A stretch of 64,000 nt of DNA from Astragalus membranaceus (lineage: Eukaryota > Streptophyta > Magnoliopsida > Fabales > Fabaceae), in the NCBI GenBank assembly GCA_039519185.1, contig CM076854.1, positions 151,303,402 through 151,367,401 on the forward strand, read 5' to 3'. Each line of letters starts with the position of its first letter. The stretch's first letter is position 1. Positions 20,887 through 31,261 of this stretch are shown one piece after another. Below the pieces are notes generated by a model. It was not told where the DNA came from. It did no database searches and saw nothing but the letters and a program-made list of their open reading frames with translations. A program made the translations under genes and the position numbers.

Positions 20887-23434
20887 ATGGATGATTCCAT
20901 TGCCGACTCTCCAAAAAAGAAAACTAGACGTCCGACATCATTAAGTAAGTTCACTAATAGGCTCCCAACAGGTCAAAAATATAGTGTGGCTGTTGATAGT
21001 AAAGGCGACCTTATTGGTCCGTATGCTAGCCAATTCAAGATCTATTTAGGGGTGGTTGCACGAACAAAAGTAAGCATATTGCACATGTCTTGGGATGAAG
21101 TTGATGCCGAGACAAAAAAGATTGCTTGGGATGATGTTAAGCAAACATTTGATGTTCCCGACAATGAGGAATTCAAGAAGACTTGGATGTCTCATATGAA
21201 TCTTTGCTGGAGACAGTTCAAGACAAAACTCACCAGAAAATATGTCTTTGGCAATGGGGATAAGAACGGTGAAACAACTCCATGTCACAAGTATAGCGCC
21301 ATATCTAACGAGACATGGGCCGCATTTGTAAAAAGCCGCACTACTCCGGAGTTTGTGGTATTGTTTTAAGTTTTAACCAAAAATATTTTAGTTTCTTAAA
21401 CAATATTATGGATTTGTTATATATGTGGTGGTGTTTGTTCTTTGTAACAGGCTAAGAGAGAATCTGCCAAGAATATTCAAAAAAATAATCAATACAAACA
21501 CACAATGGGGCCAGGCGGTTATAAAAAGTTGAAGAAGAATTTGAAGGAAGAACAAATAAAAAAAGTCAAGGAGGAGTCTGGTGATCCTGATTTGGAGGTG
21601 GAGCCTACATCTCCAGAGCGACATGAGCTGTGGAAGGCTGGCCGCAAAAACAAGTCTGGATCTTATATATCTGAGGAGTCAGCATCAGTTGGATCTAAGA
21701 TTGTAAGTAAAATATTGTGAGGTTAACATGTCTGGATCTTGGTTTAATTAATTCAATTCTAACACGTGAAAGTTTTTGTTGTAGGACGAACTTTCGGTTA
21801 TGAGCAGCCAAGGATCTTTCGTTCCGCAAGGAAAGAATGATATTTTGACTGCTGCCATTGGAACACCTGAGCATCCCGGTCGTTGTCGGGGAGTTGGAAA
21901 AGGTGTCGGGCTAAAGAAATACTTTGGAGGTGTGCAACGTTTTTCTTCGAGCAACTCAGAACTCAACAAAGAGGCATTCATGAAACAAGTCATGGAGGGC
22001 GTGGAAGTGCTGGTGCAAGACCGAGTTAACAAGTTGTTGGCAGAGGTATATGTTTATGAAATAATAGTATATTTTTCACTATAAACAGATTGATTGAGAT
22101 ATGTATTTTTTAATTATTCAGCACCCTCAATCATGTGGAGGATGTCAAAATACGGCTGTTCAGGTTCCCACTCCCATGACCACTGTTGGATCTAAGGGGA
22201 GCTGCGCACCATCTAATGGGGAGGAGGAGGAGGAGGAGAAGGAGAAGGAGGAGGAGGAGGAGGGGAAAATTGATTGGCTGAGAAAGATACATATAATTGC
22301 GTATGATGATAAGAGACATGCCAAGATAATGTTGGAGCATCAAAAACATGCGTGCTTTGTCTCCTTTAAAGAGATCACCGACATGGTTTCTGGTGAAGAG
22401 TGGCTTGAGATGTGCCACTTGAGCATATGGTGCACGTAAGTAGTAAGATTTATTTGATTATGTAAATTTCTCGCGTTTCTACATATATTAGTCAATTTGA
22501 TAGTTTTTCTTACGTGCCAATAGATATCTGTATCGTCAATGTGTTGAAAGGGGTACCGATGACTTGTATGGATTTGTGTGTCCACATAAGATGAACTTGA
22601 AAGGTATGACCAAACAGGAGGTTTCTGAAAATATTCAACAGATATTGACTACTACTAATAAGGAAGTATATGTGGCTCCATTTTGCAATAGGTACGTGAT
22701 TACATATTTGAACGAATTGGTAATACATTTTCCTTGGTTTGTTTCTTAATTTTATGTTTATCAATGTTGTAGCAACCATTGGCAATTAGTTGTCCTACTC
22801 CCGAAGCAAAATACCGTTGTATGGATGTGTTCCTTATGTCGCCAACCAAGTAAAGCAATCAAAGAAATATTTAGCAAGTAAGTTTTTAATTGTTTATCAT
22901 GGTTAGATTGTAATATTTGAACTTCGGTTTGAAATTTTATATCTAATTTATATTATGTTGTTATTAGAGCTGTGAAAGAGGATTCTACATCGGTCACCAA
23001 GTGGTTGTACCCTATAGTAAGTAGTTTAAAATATTGGGTTGATTTAATTTTGAGTGAATTCATATATGATATTTATTATATTCTTTTTTGGGTAACTTTG
23101 TTAATTCATTTGTATAGATGCCAATACAACCTAATGGTTTTCATTGTGGCTATTATGTGATGAGGTTTATGTTGACTATTGTGAGTGCCGGTATTGTTGA
23201 TAATTGGGAGAAGGTATTAAATTTTGTTAAAGCAAATAGTTTTTCTTAATAGGTATTTGATAATTGGGAGAAGGTATAAAATTTTGAAATCTAATTTGTT
23301 TGAGTCACTTAAATTTGTAGGTATTTGATAACCCAAAGTCATACACCGATGCGGAACTTGAGGAGATTCGTCAGCTTTGGGCGAAATTCTTTTTGAAGAT
23401 TCGTACTGAGCAAAAAGATACACTATTTCGTTAA
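20887..23434 (+). CDS. CACTA second gene: Transposase_24-like region fused to Ulp1-like protease, 9 exons
   Basis: Exons by GT-AG sites: 20887-21357, 21451-21702, 21785-22045, 22122-22435, 22524-22691, 22773-22877, 22968-23016, 23118-23213, 23321-23434. They join in phase to 609 codons with no stop. The N-terminal half resembles plant Transposase_24/Ptta proteins (LSKFTNRLPTGQKYSVAVDS, the WDDVKQTFDVP region). The middle is Glu-rich (22221-22263). The C-terminal part is a C48 (Ulp1/SENP-like) protease fold: NHWQLVVL gives the catalytic His, NGFHCGYYVMRF the Cys, and Q in MPIQPNG the oxyanion Gln. The place of the catalytic Asp reads VVWMCSLCRQPS, with Cys instead. The role is inferred: subterminal repeat binding, as for TNPA, with a possible SUMO-protease-like activity. 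Confidence 0.8.
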
Positions 23435-23799
23435 CTTGTGTTCTCTAAATGTATTATGTGTTGAATTTGAAGGATACACTTTTCACTTGTTTTCTAGGTA
23501 GTTATACTTGTGTTCTCTAAACTAGTAGATAACCTGGAGTGGGCAGAAAATGGAAATGGGTAAATTCTATATAGTTTTCTAAGTAGTTATACTTGTGTTC
23601 TCTGTATAAACTGATGACTCGAATTATCTCTGATGACTGGAATTATTAATTGATTGGATGACTGGAATTATCTCTGTATATAACAGGTATATTAGTTGAC
23701 TGAATGAATTTAAATTGATTGGAATTGTCTCTGTATATATAACAGGTATATTAGTTGATTGGTATGGATAAAAAACAAAAAAAGACTTTAAAAATTAGA
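23435..23799. other. 3' region after the second CACTA gene
   Basis: No coding frame. It contains repeated short phrases (ACTTGTGTTCTCT at about 23436, 23508 and 23591; variants of GATGACTGGAATTATCTCTG at about 23611-23760), the remains of local duplication. The 3' UTR presumably lies here. Confidence 0.5.
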
Positions 23800-24690
23800 C
23801 ATTTAGCATCGGTTGTATAGTATAACCGATGCTAAATGTCACTAACTAGTACATTTAGCATCGGCTTTATAGTATAACCGATGCTAAATGTACTAACTAG
23901 TGACATTTAGCATCGGTTATACTATACAGCCGATGCTAAATGTCACTTACTAGTACATTTAGCATCGGTTGTATAGTATAACCGATGCTAAATGTCACTA
24001 ACTAGTACATTTAGCATCGGCTTTATAGTATAACCGATGCTAAATGTACTAACTAGTGACATTTAGCATCAGTTATACTATACAGCCGATGCTAAATGTC
24101 ACTTACTAGTACATTTAGCATCGGTTGTATAGTATAACCGATGCTAAATGTCACTAACTAGTACCTTTAGCATCGGTTATACTATATAGCCGATGCTAAA
24201 TGTACTAGTAAGTGACATTTAGCATCGGTTGTATAGTATAAACGATGCTAAATGTCACTAACTAGTACATTTAGCATCGGTTATACTATACAACCGATGC
24301 TAAATGTCACTTACTAGTACATTTAGCATCGGCTGTATAGTATAACCGATGCTAAATGTACTAGTTAGTGACATTTAGCATCGGTTATACTATACAGCCG
24401 ATGCTAAATGTACTAGTAAGTGACATTTAGCATCGGTTGTATAGTATAACCGATGCTAAATGTCACTAACTAGTACATTTAGCATCGGTTATAGTATACA
24501 ACCGATGCTAAAAGTCACTACTAAGTGACATTTAGCATCGGTTGTATAGTATAACCGATGCTAAATGTCCTAGTAAGTGACATTTAGCATCGTGTAAATA
24601 ACCGATGCTAAATGTACAACATTTAGCATCGGGGGATTTAGCATCGTCGGATAACCGATGCTAAATGTCCAAAACACCCGATGCTAAATG
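23800..24690. repeat. Right subterminal hairpin array of the CACTA element
   Basis: About 17 palindromic units, spaced about 52 bp, with arm TTTAGCATCGG and centre TTGTATAGTATAA or its inverse. The arm is the same as in the left array but the centre is different. Linkers such as CACTAACTAGTAC contain ACTAGT, which is also in the terminal repeat. The first three units (about 23797-23952) are repeated almost exactly as the next three (about 23953-24108), which shows growth by block duplication. The last units near 24580-24690 are shorter and irregular. Confidence 0.92.
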
Positions 24691-24707
24691 TCTTTTCTGC
24701 ACTAGTG

Positions 24708-24926
24708 CTGTAATCTAGTAGGGGGAGAAACAGCGGGTTAGGTTGTTGTTTTCCCACTGTGGTGCAGGTTGTACGAGGTACTCTTTTTCCTTCCTGAGTC
24801 TTTTTCCCATTGGGTTTTGGCTCAGGGAGGTTTTAATGAGGCCCTCCCCCCTTTCCTATATCTCCATTGTAAGGGTTGGGGACCCATTGTGCTCCCTTCA
24901 ATGAATTTTGCTTATCTAAAAAAAAA
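24708..24926 (+). mobile_element. 3' end of the LINE, with poly-A
   Basis: The LINE resumes after the CACTA element. It ends in GAGGCCCTCCCC, GTGCTCCCTTCAATGAA and CTTATCT followed by nine A, which is the usual style of plant L1-type LINE 3' ends. The small open frame at 24769 is not a gene. Confidence 0.8.
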
Positions 24927-25035
24927 CAATTGTGCCTTTTTCTCTCTGCTTTCTCACATTACATTTTGAAACTCGTGTAATTACTATTAAAATAATACCT
25001 TACCAAAAATAAAGTAATACTTTTATCAAAACATG

Positions 25036-25782
25036 TAGGGCCACGGTCGGTTAACACAGTTTCAATTTGAAAATCACACACCCAAGGAAAACCGATGAAC
25101 AAATGCTAGCATCCATTTCCGACCATTGAAGCTACGGTTACAGGAAGTTGCGGGTTGACGGTTCGGCGGTTTGACGGGTGGGTTTCTTCGGTTAGCAGCT
25201 TCTTAGCACCACTACAGCAAAAGTTGTTGTGTTCTATAAAAAATATAGTGAGTGTGAAGCCATAGCCACTGCAAGATTGAGTTTCTTGTTTAAAATGAAA
25301 AGGTTGAAGATGACAAGAGTTTTTCTCTCTCTCATCTTGAAGTTGGTACTTGGTGCTGTAAAAAAAAAGAAAGTTAATATGATAAGAAATATTTAAAATT
25401 ATAAATTCAACTTGCTTTATGTAAGGCTGTAGCTGTCCCTGCCTTTGTCTTTTCGGTAGCAGCAGGCCTATTTATCTGGTTTTGGTGATTTACAATTTGT
25501 ATATTCTCTCTTTCATCTCATGTGTAATTCTGTATGCGGTATTTGAGTAAAAAACAATTCTGTACGCGAACCAAAAGTAAATATTATAACAGTGTTGTGA
25601 CATGTGGGCGGGTTCGGTTATCGATGGATTCAATTGTGGGCAACCGAGCCCGACCAAATGAAGCCACATTTAACCGTTTTTGCAGATTTGGAACCCGACA
25701 CCCATAGGAATCCGACCGTTGCACCTTATAATCCTTCGGATAATCGGTTTATCGGTCGGTTAATGAATTTTGTCCACCCCTA
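25036..25782. mobile_element. Non-autonomous hAT-like element A (747 bp)
   Basis: Starts TAGGGCCACGGTCGG and ends TTTTGTCCACCCCTA, flanked by a perfect 8-bp duplication AAAACATG (25028-25035, 25783-25790). Right-end sequence and CGGTT/CGGGT-rich subterminal DNA match element B at 30399. No transposase is present. Confidence 0.85.
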
Positions 25783-25892
25783 AAAACATGCGTGTAACTT
25801 GCATTTGCTTTACACTGTGTAGCCTGGCAGCTCAGTATTAATGGGCCAGATCGCAGGCTACATGACAAAGTATTTCAATTCAATTGTACTGT

Positions 25893-26796
25893 GACCATGC
25901 TTTTCCCACATCCCTCCTTACTCACCCCACACCCTCAAATTCTGCGAAATGACCAAAAAGCTATTAATGAGGCGCGTTGTTTTCACCGATTCGGTTAGGG
26001 TCAACCGAAAACTTTCAGTTAGGCCCAACCGAACGTGTATTTTTTTTAGACACACCCATTTTTTACCTCTTTTACACTATTCGGTTGACCTCAACCGAAA
26101 TATTTCGGTTGACATCAACCGAACGTGTATTTCTTCCTTCTTCAAAAGAAAGATGCAGATCTGGCTGCAGCTAAAGACTCCGAACAACTCAAAACTACCG
26201 AGGAAGCTCTTAACAGCAGAAAGGGATAAGGTTCTTCAAGATCTTCAATCCGTTATGGCTAATCATGAGAAAGAACTTGCAGAAATGTGTCATTATTATT
26301 GACAAATCTTATAGCTAATCACGAGTAACTGATGTTGTGGAAAACTTGCAGAAATGTGTCATTATTATTATTATTGAAAAATCTTATGGCTAATCAGAAC
26401 CTCTTATTTTGTGATTTTTAGAGACACAACCCTTGAAAATGCCAAGCAGCATATAAGGAGCTTAAAAATAAAGCTTGACTCAGTTAGTGCTCAACACCTA
26501 AAAGAGAAGGAGAAATGGGGACTGAGCCTACAAAATGTAGAAGAAACGTGGAGAGGTAATACACGTTCGGTTGGTGTCAACCGAAATATTTCGGTTGAGG
26601 TCAACCGAATAGTGTAAAAGAGGTAAAAAATGATGTGTCTCAAAAAAATACACGTTCGGTTTGGTCTAGCCGAATATATTCGGTTGGCCTCAACTGAATC
26701 GCACGTAAACACATCCTCTCATTACGGGTAGTTTTGGAATATTTGGAGTTAGGGGATGTGGGGTGAGTAGGGAGGGGTGTGGGAAAAGTGATGGCC
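25893..26796. mobile_element. Mutator-like non-autonomous element with long terminal inverted repeats
   Basis: The ends match in inverted orientation over about 240 bp (from CCATGCTTTTCCCACATCCC at the left; GGGAAAAGTGATGGCC at the right). The flanks TTGTACTGT (25884-25892) and TTGTACTAT (26797-26805) are a 9-bp duplication with one mismatch. Each arm holds two or more short hairpins of the form TTCGGTTGA..TCAACCGAA. The centre carries a captured gene fragment (26136-26552). It appears to be of the same family as 31262-32379. Confidence 0.8.
26136..26552 (+). pseudogene. Captured exons of an unidentified coiled-coil gene
   Basis: Two segments have coding character and heptad-like composition: about 26145-26288 (LAAAKDSEQLKTTEEALN, then after a one-base shift ERDKVLQDLQSVMANHEKEL) and 26421-26555 (DTTLENAKQHIRSLKIKLD and on to QNVEETWR). 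The second starts directly after an acceptor-like TTTTTAG, so the original intron was taken along. The intron has an internal duplication (AACTTGCAGAAATGTGTC twice). I do not recognise the source gene. Confidence 0.55.
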
Positions 26797-26805
26797 TTGT
26801 ACTAT

Positions 26806-26988
26806 GCTCTGATTCGGGCGGGTGTGGGCACCGATGGGCCTCTGATAAACAACCGCACCCGCCCAATGTAACTCACTTGTACCCGATTTTTCAACCTGCG
26901 GACCCGTCTAACCGTCAGGACCCGCCCATTGCAGTCCATTTCCTTCGGTTTTCCGAGTCGGTTTTCCATTTTTTTGTCCAGTCCTAAC
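26806..26988. mobile_element. Remnant of a hAT-like element of the A/B family
   Basis: CGGGCGGGT-type subterminal sequence and an end TTTTTTGTCCAGTCCTA resemble elements A and B. There is no matching left end; the piece directly follows the Mutator-like element, which probably inserted into it or beside it. Confidence 0.4.
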
Positions 26989-27278
26989 TCACACCAAGAT
27001 TGTGGGACCCATAAAAATGATTGTGGAACCCACTTAAAAATTGGCTCCAAAACACCACCACCAAACTTACTTACATTCAACTTAGCCTTAAGGGTTTAAA
27101 GATATATATGCGGTAAAACCATAAAAGTACTGTCACACTTGTCCATATGTTTCTTTCTGTACAAATAAGTATTTTTGTCTTTCTGAGACATTGAAGTGCA
27201 TGTGAAATTTGTTGGAGTAGCTTAGGTGTATTTTTGGCCTTCATTAGTTCAAACCCTACTCCCTCACTAATAAGGAGA

Positions 27279-27936
27279 TTAGAGCTGTCAATTTGGCCCC
27301 AAGCCCAGCTCCATTGGCCCCCAATCAAGCCCCATAAAATTGAAGCCCCCTATTAATGGGGATTTTTTAGCCCCAACCCACACTTTTAAATTTTCCCACT
27401 ATTTACACATCCACTTTCATTCTTTCACCTCCTTCCTCTTTTCCCTCCCTCCCTGTCACCACCACCTTCTTCTCCCTCTCACCACAACCACCACCACCAC
27501 CACCATCACCATCTCCCACTCACCAACACCACCACCACCACCTTATTTTCCCTCTCACCACGACCACCACCACCACCACCACCTCTTTTCCCACTATTTA
27601 TACCTCCATTTTCGTTCTTTCACCCCCCTTCCTCTTCTCCCTCACTCCCACCACCATCACCATCTTCCACTCACCACCACCACCACCTCCTTCTCCCACC
27701 CACCACCATCATCACCACCTCCCACTCACCACAACCTCATTTTCTTCTCACAACTATCACCACCCCCATCACCCACTATCACCACCAACCTTATTTTTTT
27801 CTCATTCTTTTTCCACCCCTACTTCCATTCTTTCACCTCCCCTCCCTCTTTACCCTCACTATCACCACCACCTTCTTCTCTCTCTCACCACCACCACCAC
27901 CACCACCTCCCACTCACCACCACCACCACCACCACA

Positions 27937-27980
<44 letters not shown>

Positions 27981-28286
27981 TGTTGTGTCTTCAGGTAAAT
28001 TAAATACCAAAATTCATTTTAGTTTTCAAGACTAACGAAGGACAATGGGAGGACTTGTAATTTCTAGTTTTTTTGTAAAAAAGTAAATAAATTTTTAGGG
28101 CTCATGAGCTGGCCTAGGTTAAAGCCCACATAGGTCCGTGAGTAATTTTCAGTTTCGTTGCAAAAAGATAAAATTAAGGGCCTTGGGCTGACCCTGACCC
28201 ACCGGGGCTTGGGACCTCTATGGGCTTTTGAAATGTGGGCTTTTGGGCCCATGGGCCATGTGGGGCTGGTCTGTTGACGGCTCTAA
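27279..28286. mobile_element. hAT-like non-autonomous element rich in CCA and CT repeats (1008 bp)
   Basis: Starts TTAGAGCTGTCAA and ends TTGACGGCTCTAA, good terminal inverted repeats. Flanks TAAGGAGA and GTAGGAGA agree at six of eight bases. Outer parts have GGCCC/GGGCC-rich text in opposite orientations. The middle is a long pyrimidine-rich stretch with CCA repeats and a (CT)n tract at about 27939-27977. The 231-codon frame at 27340 (His/Thr/Pro/Ser) is repeat-derived, not a gene. Confidence 0.65.
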
Positions 28287-28658
28287 GTAGGAGATATGTT
28301 GTTTGTTATATATTCTTTTATAGAAAACTGACAAACGTAAAGATATGTGCATTTTGAAAACTAATAATTAAAACCTAGATTTTTTTCCCAAATCTTCATA
28401 GTTTAGAAGCAAATTAATTTAATTTGAACGTGTTTATTTTTATGTGAATGTATGTAACTGGTTTTATATTTTATCATTCTGATTTGGTTTCATCTGTAAA
28501 TGCAAAATCAACTCAATCATCCATCAGTGAACTTCAACATTAGTCACTTCATTCTAATATTTTGACATCAATGGTTCAGTTACAAGCGCATAAAGGTTCA
28601 ATTGCGTCACACCAGTACTACAAAAGCATGTAATGAAGATACAACTGGTATATATCTC
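28287..28658. other. Gap before the NOP10 gene, including its 3' UTR
   Basis: AT-rich with no coding frame or repeat I can name. The 3' UTR of the minus-strand NOP10 gene lies at its right end. Confidence 0.5.
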
Positions 28659-30067
28659 TCAATACTTTCGAGGTGGCTGCTGGGTTGGAAGCAACATAAA
28701 TCGCTTCTTCAGAAGAACTCTTTGCCTTGAGAATTTGTCATCAGGCGAAAACCGAGCTGCGTAGTTCAGGAAACCAAGAAAAACCATTAAGATATATAGA
28801 TGTAAAGAAAATATATCAGATGTACACCATTGAGAGTGATTAGAGCTAAATTGTTTTGTCTTTAGACATCGCATATTGGAACTTAAATAGTGGTAATAAA
28901 TGAGAGGGGGGGAGGGGCAAACCTCGCCCTATGAGCTAAGTTTTGAAGTTGAGTTAGGCCAAGAACAAATTCTGATATGGTATTAGAGTCAATCTAAGAT
29001 CTCCTGAGCCACCCACTATCAGTCCAACCAGGTCACGTTTTATATTTTTTTGACCTGGGGATGACGCAAGAGGGGGTGTTAGAGTCCCACTTAGTGACAT
29101 AGCATGAGAGGTGGATACAAGAGGGAGGCAACTATCACCTAATGAGTTAGCTTTTGGAGTTGAATTAAGTCCAAGCCCAAATTCTCAGACATTATGAATT
29201 CATTTTTTTTATTTGTCCCATAAAATTAACATCACCCATTGCGAAAATGCTTTGCTTGTAATAATCAACCACAATCATAATATTTCTCGGTCAACAGTTT
29301 CCCTCCAATACACACCCAACAAGATCTCCTCTTATTTCTTAATCTAACAAGTTGAAGATTGTAATTGAATGGCAGTCTCAAATGGACATAAACTTATAGA
29401 TGTTTATGGAGAGTTTGATGAGTGAACTCCAGAAAATTGACATGCAGAAACTAAATTCAATATTCCATTTTTCACAAGTGCTTTTGGACAAGTTTATCCA
29501 AAATTACTCAAGGTGTACTAGTCTACTAATGGTATCAATTTTGTTCCTGCTTTCAATTTTCCAATGGCAAAAGTTTGCTAAAAATGGTCGTGCAATCCAA
29601 GTTACAAAGAAACATAAAATTATATATCTTAGGAGTTAGGACCAAACCCTCAAATCAAAAACCTAAACAATACTATAGTCTATAAACCACTGTATATTTT
29701 ATAACCAGTATAAAATATAACAAAGTGTAGTTAATACCTGGATGAGCAGATTGAGTAGCTAACCCGAGCGGTGATTCTTTCTGCAAAAGAGAAACGCATC
29801 GAAGCAAAAGTGTCACTTCAAAGCATAACATTTTATTACTCATTACAGAAACAGAACTAAGAACTGAGCTAAATGAAGCAATAATCCAATAACTCAATTG
29901 AAAATAAGTGAAAATAATGATAATAAAAAACTGTGCAAACCAATATTCAAGTCCTTAATTAAAGGTTTCATTGAGATAAATTAAAATTGCAGGACTCTTT
30001 GTAGAAAGCTTACCTTAGTGGTGTACACTTTGTCACCATTATCGTTTATGTAATACTGAAGATACAT
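28659..30067 (-). CDS. NOP10: H/ACA ribonucleoprotein subunit NOP10
   Basis: Three coding exons on the minus strand: 30014-30067, 29738-29780 and 28659-28756. They join in phase to 64 residues, the usual NOP10 length. The protein begins MYLQYYINDNGDKVYTTK, has the family core SAHPARFSPDDKFSRQRVLL and ends TQQPPRKY. NOP10 is one of the four core proteins (with dyskerin/CBF5, NHP2 and GAR1) of the H/ACA snoRNPs that make pseudouridine in rRNA and snRNA in the nucleolus and Cajal bodies. Intron 2 (981 bp) holds a TRIM-like insertion. A Mutator-like MITE starts 165 bp upstream of the ATG, so the promoter must be short or partly inside transposon DNA. No defect is seen. Confidence 0.95.
28880..29191 (+). 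mobile_element. TRIM-like miniature LTR retrotransposon in NOP10 intron 2
   Basis: A right LTR of about 115 bp (29077-29191) begins TGTTAGAGTCCCAC. A left, 5'-eroded LTR ends at 28977; both share the phrase GAGTTAG..TTGAAGTTGAGTTAGG in variant form. Directly after the left LTR is TGGTATTAGAGTC (28978-28990), close to the initiator-tRNA-Met primer site TGGTATCAGAGC. A purine tract GCAAGAGGGGG precedes the right LTR. No coding capacity. It lies antisense to NOP10. Confidence 0.65.
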
Positions 30068-30231
30068 GGTAACTGCGAAAGAAGAGATGGAAACAGAGCT
30101 TTTGACGACGTCGTAAGTTATCAGAAGCGCACCTGATTGAAAAACAATAGGAACAGACTCTGCCCTAGGATGGAGGCGAAATAGGTGAATGAAAGGGTTT
30201 AAGGTTTGTGGGCTTTTCGGTTATATCACAC

Positions 30232-31209
30232 GGAATTTTTTTTCACACACCCCTGTTGCTCGCAAAATACCCCTCCCCAAAAGTGTGAAAAATCAAAAAT
30301 ACCCTTAAGTTATAAAAACTTTCCAATGTGTCCTTTATTTTTTTCTTGGATTTCAACCAGTGCGGTGCTATAATACCGAGGAGTGTGGTCGTAATAGGTA
30401 GGGCTGGACATCGGGCGGGTTCGGGCGGATTTGGGTCAAAAACTCTGAACCGACTAAAACCGCGGGCCCATATATAACACCCATTTTTGACCGGCAAAGC
30501 TCTCGGATATGGCAGGCCGCAGGTGTTCGGGTGTGCGGTTAATAGGGTTCGGTTCAGGCGGGTGAAGAGAAAACGTGAAGACTCTGAATGCTGGCCGAAA
30601 GTTGCGGAACTTAAAAAAAAAGAACACATAGGATCAAAAATGGAGAAGAGGCTTTGGAGAAGAAGAACTTTGGAGAGAGAAATAACTAATTAATTACATC
30701 CAGTTATTTTATTATTATTCTTATTCTATGATGAGAGATAAAACTAGAGTAAAATAGTATAAAGTACTCCTATACAACATTACCTGTGACAAGTTTACTT
30801 AAAAAAAAAAGCAATACCTGACAAGTTGAAACGGCTACAGCAGGTATAGCCAGTATTTTAGTATATTTGTAGCCATAATTTTCATCGGTCAGAGAGAATC
30901 AGAGAGTAAAGATATTATATTTGAGGAGTTTTTATATAATAGGTTTCATCTGCGGTCGGTTTCGCGTCCAGTTCAGTTCCATACTTGAAGTCCGAGCCCG
31001 CCCAATCAAAACCATTTATAACCGGTTGTTTCAAACAGTGTACCCGCAGAACCGAACTGACCCACCCGAAAGTATTTATTTATTCCGGTTTTGACGGGTT
31101 TCGGGCGGGTCCGGACTTTTTGTCCACCCCTAGTAATAGGGCTCGTTTTGGGTTTTTGAAAAATTAGGGGGTGTTTGTGAATATGAATGAATGTCTGGAA
31201 AAAAAATCC
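30232..31209. mobile_element. Mutator-like MITE split by hAT-like element B
   Basis: Ends GGAATTTTTTTTCACACA and, inverted, GGATTTTTTTTCCAGACA. Flanks ATATCACAC (30223-30231) and ATGTCACAC (31210-31218) are a 9-bp duplication with one mismatch. Removing element B (30399-31132) and one GTAATAGG leaves a MITE of about 240 bp. Confidence 0.65.
30399..31132. mobile_element. Non-autonomous hAT-like element B (734 bp)
   Basis: Starts TAGGGCTGGACATCGGG and ends TTTTTGTCCACCCCTA, flanked by perfect 8-bp repeats GTAATAGG (30391-30398, 31133-31140). The right end is almost the same as element A. CGGGCGGGTTCGGG-type subterminal sequence lies at both ends. No transposase; open frames inside are short. 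Confidence 0.88.
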
Positions 31210-31261
31210 ATGTCACACTGTCTCCAACATGTAATAGGCCCAAACTGGGCATATTTCACAA

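Larger units (their letters stand above)
14357..24707 (+). mobile_element. Complete CACTA (En/Spm) transposon, 10351 bp
   Basis: Left terminus CACTAGTGGAAAAT, right terminus the inverse of CACTAGTGCAGAAAAG, with CTG duplicated on both sides (14354-14356, 24708-24710). That is the 3-bp duplication expected of CACTA elements. Inside are hairpin-forming subterminal repeats at both ends, a TNP2/Transposase_21-type transposase (16770-19943) and a nine-exon second gene (20887-23434). Both coding regions are open in my models, so it could be autonomous or only recently inactive. It is inserted in the LINE 3' region. Confidence 0.95.

Noticed and set aside
23800..24690. Regular ~52-bp spaced palindromic repeats that look like a CRISPR array
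   Set aside because: They lie at the end of a plant CACTA transposon, the spacers are repeats too, and there are no cas genes. They are subterminal transposase-binding repeats.
27340..28035. 231-codon open frame rich in His, Thr, Pro and Ser
   Set aside because: It is a translation of CCA and CT repeats inside a hAT-like element, with no known domain.
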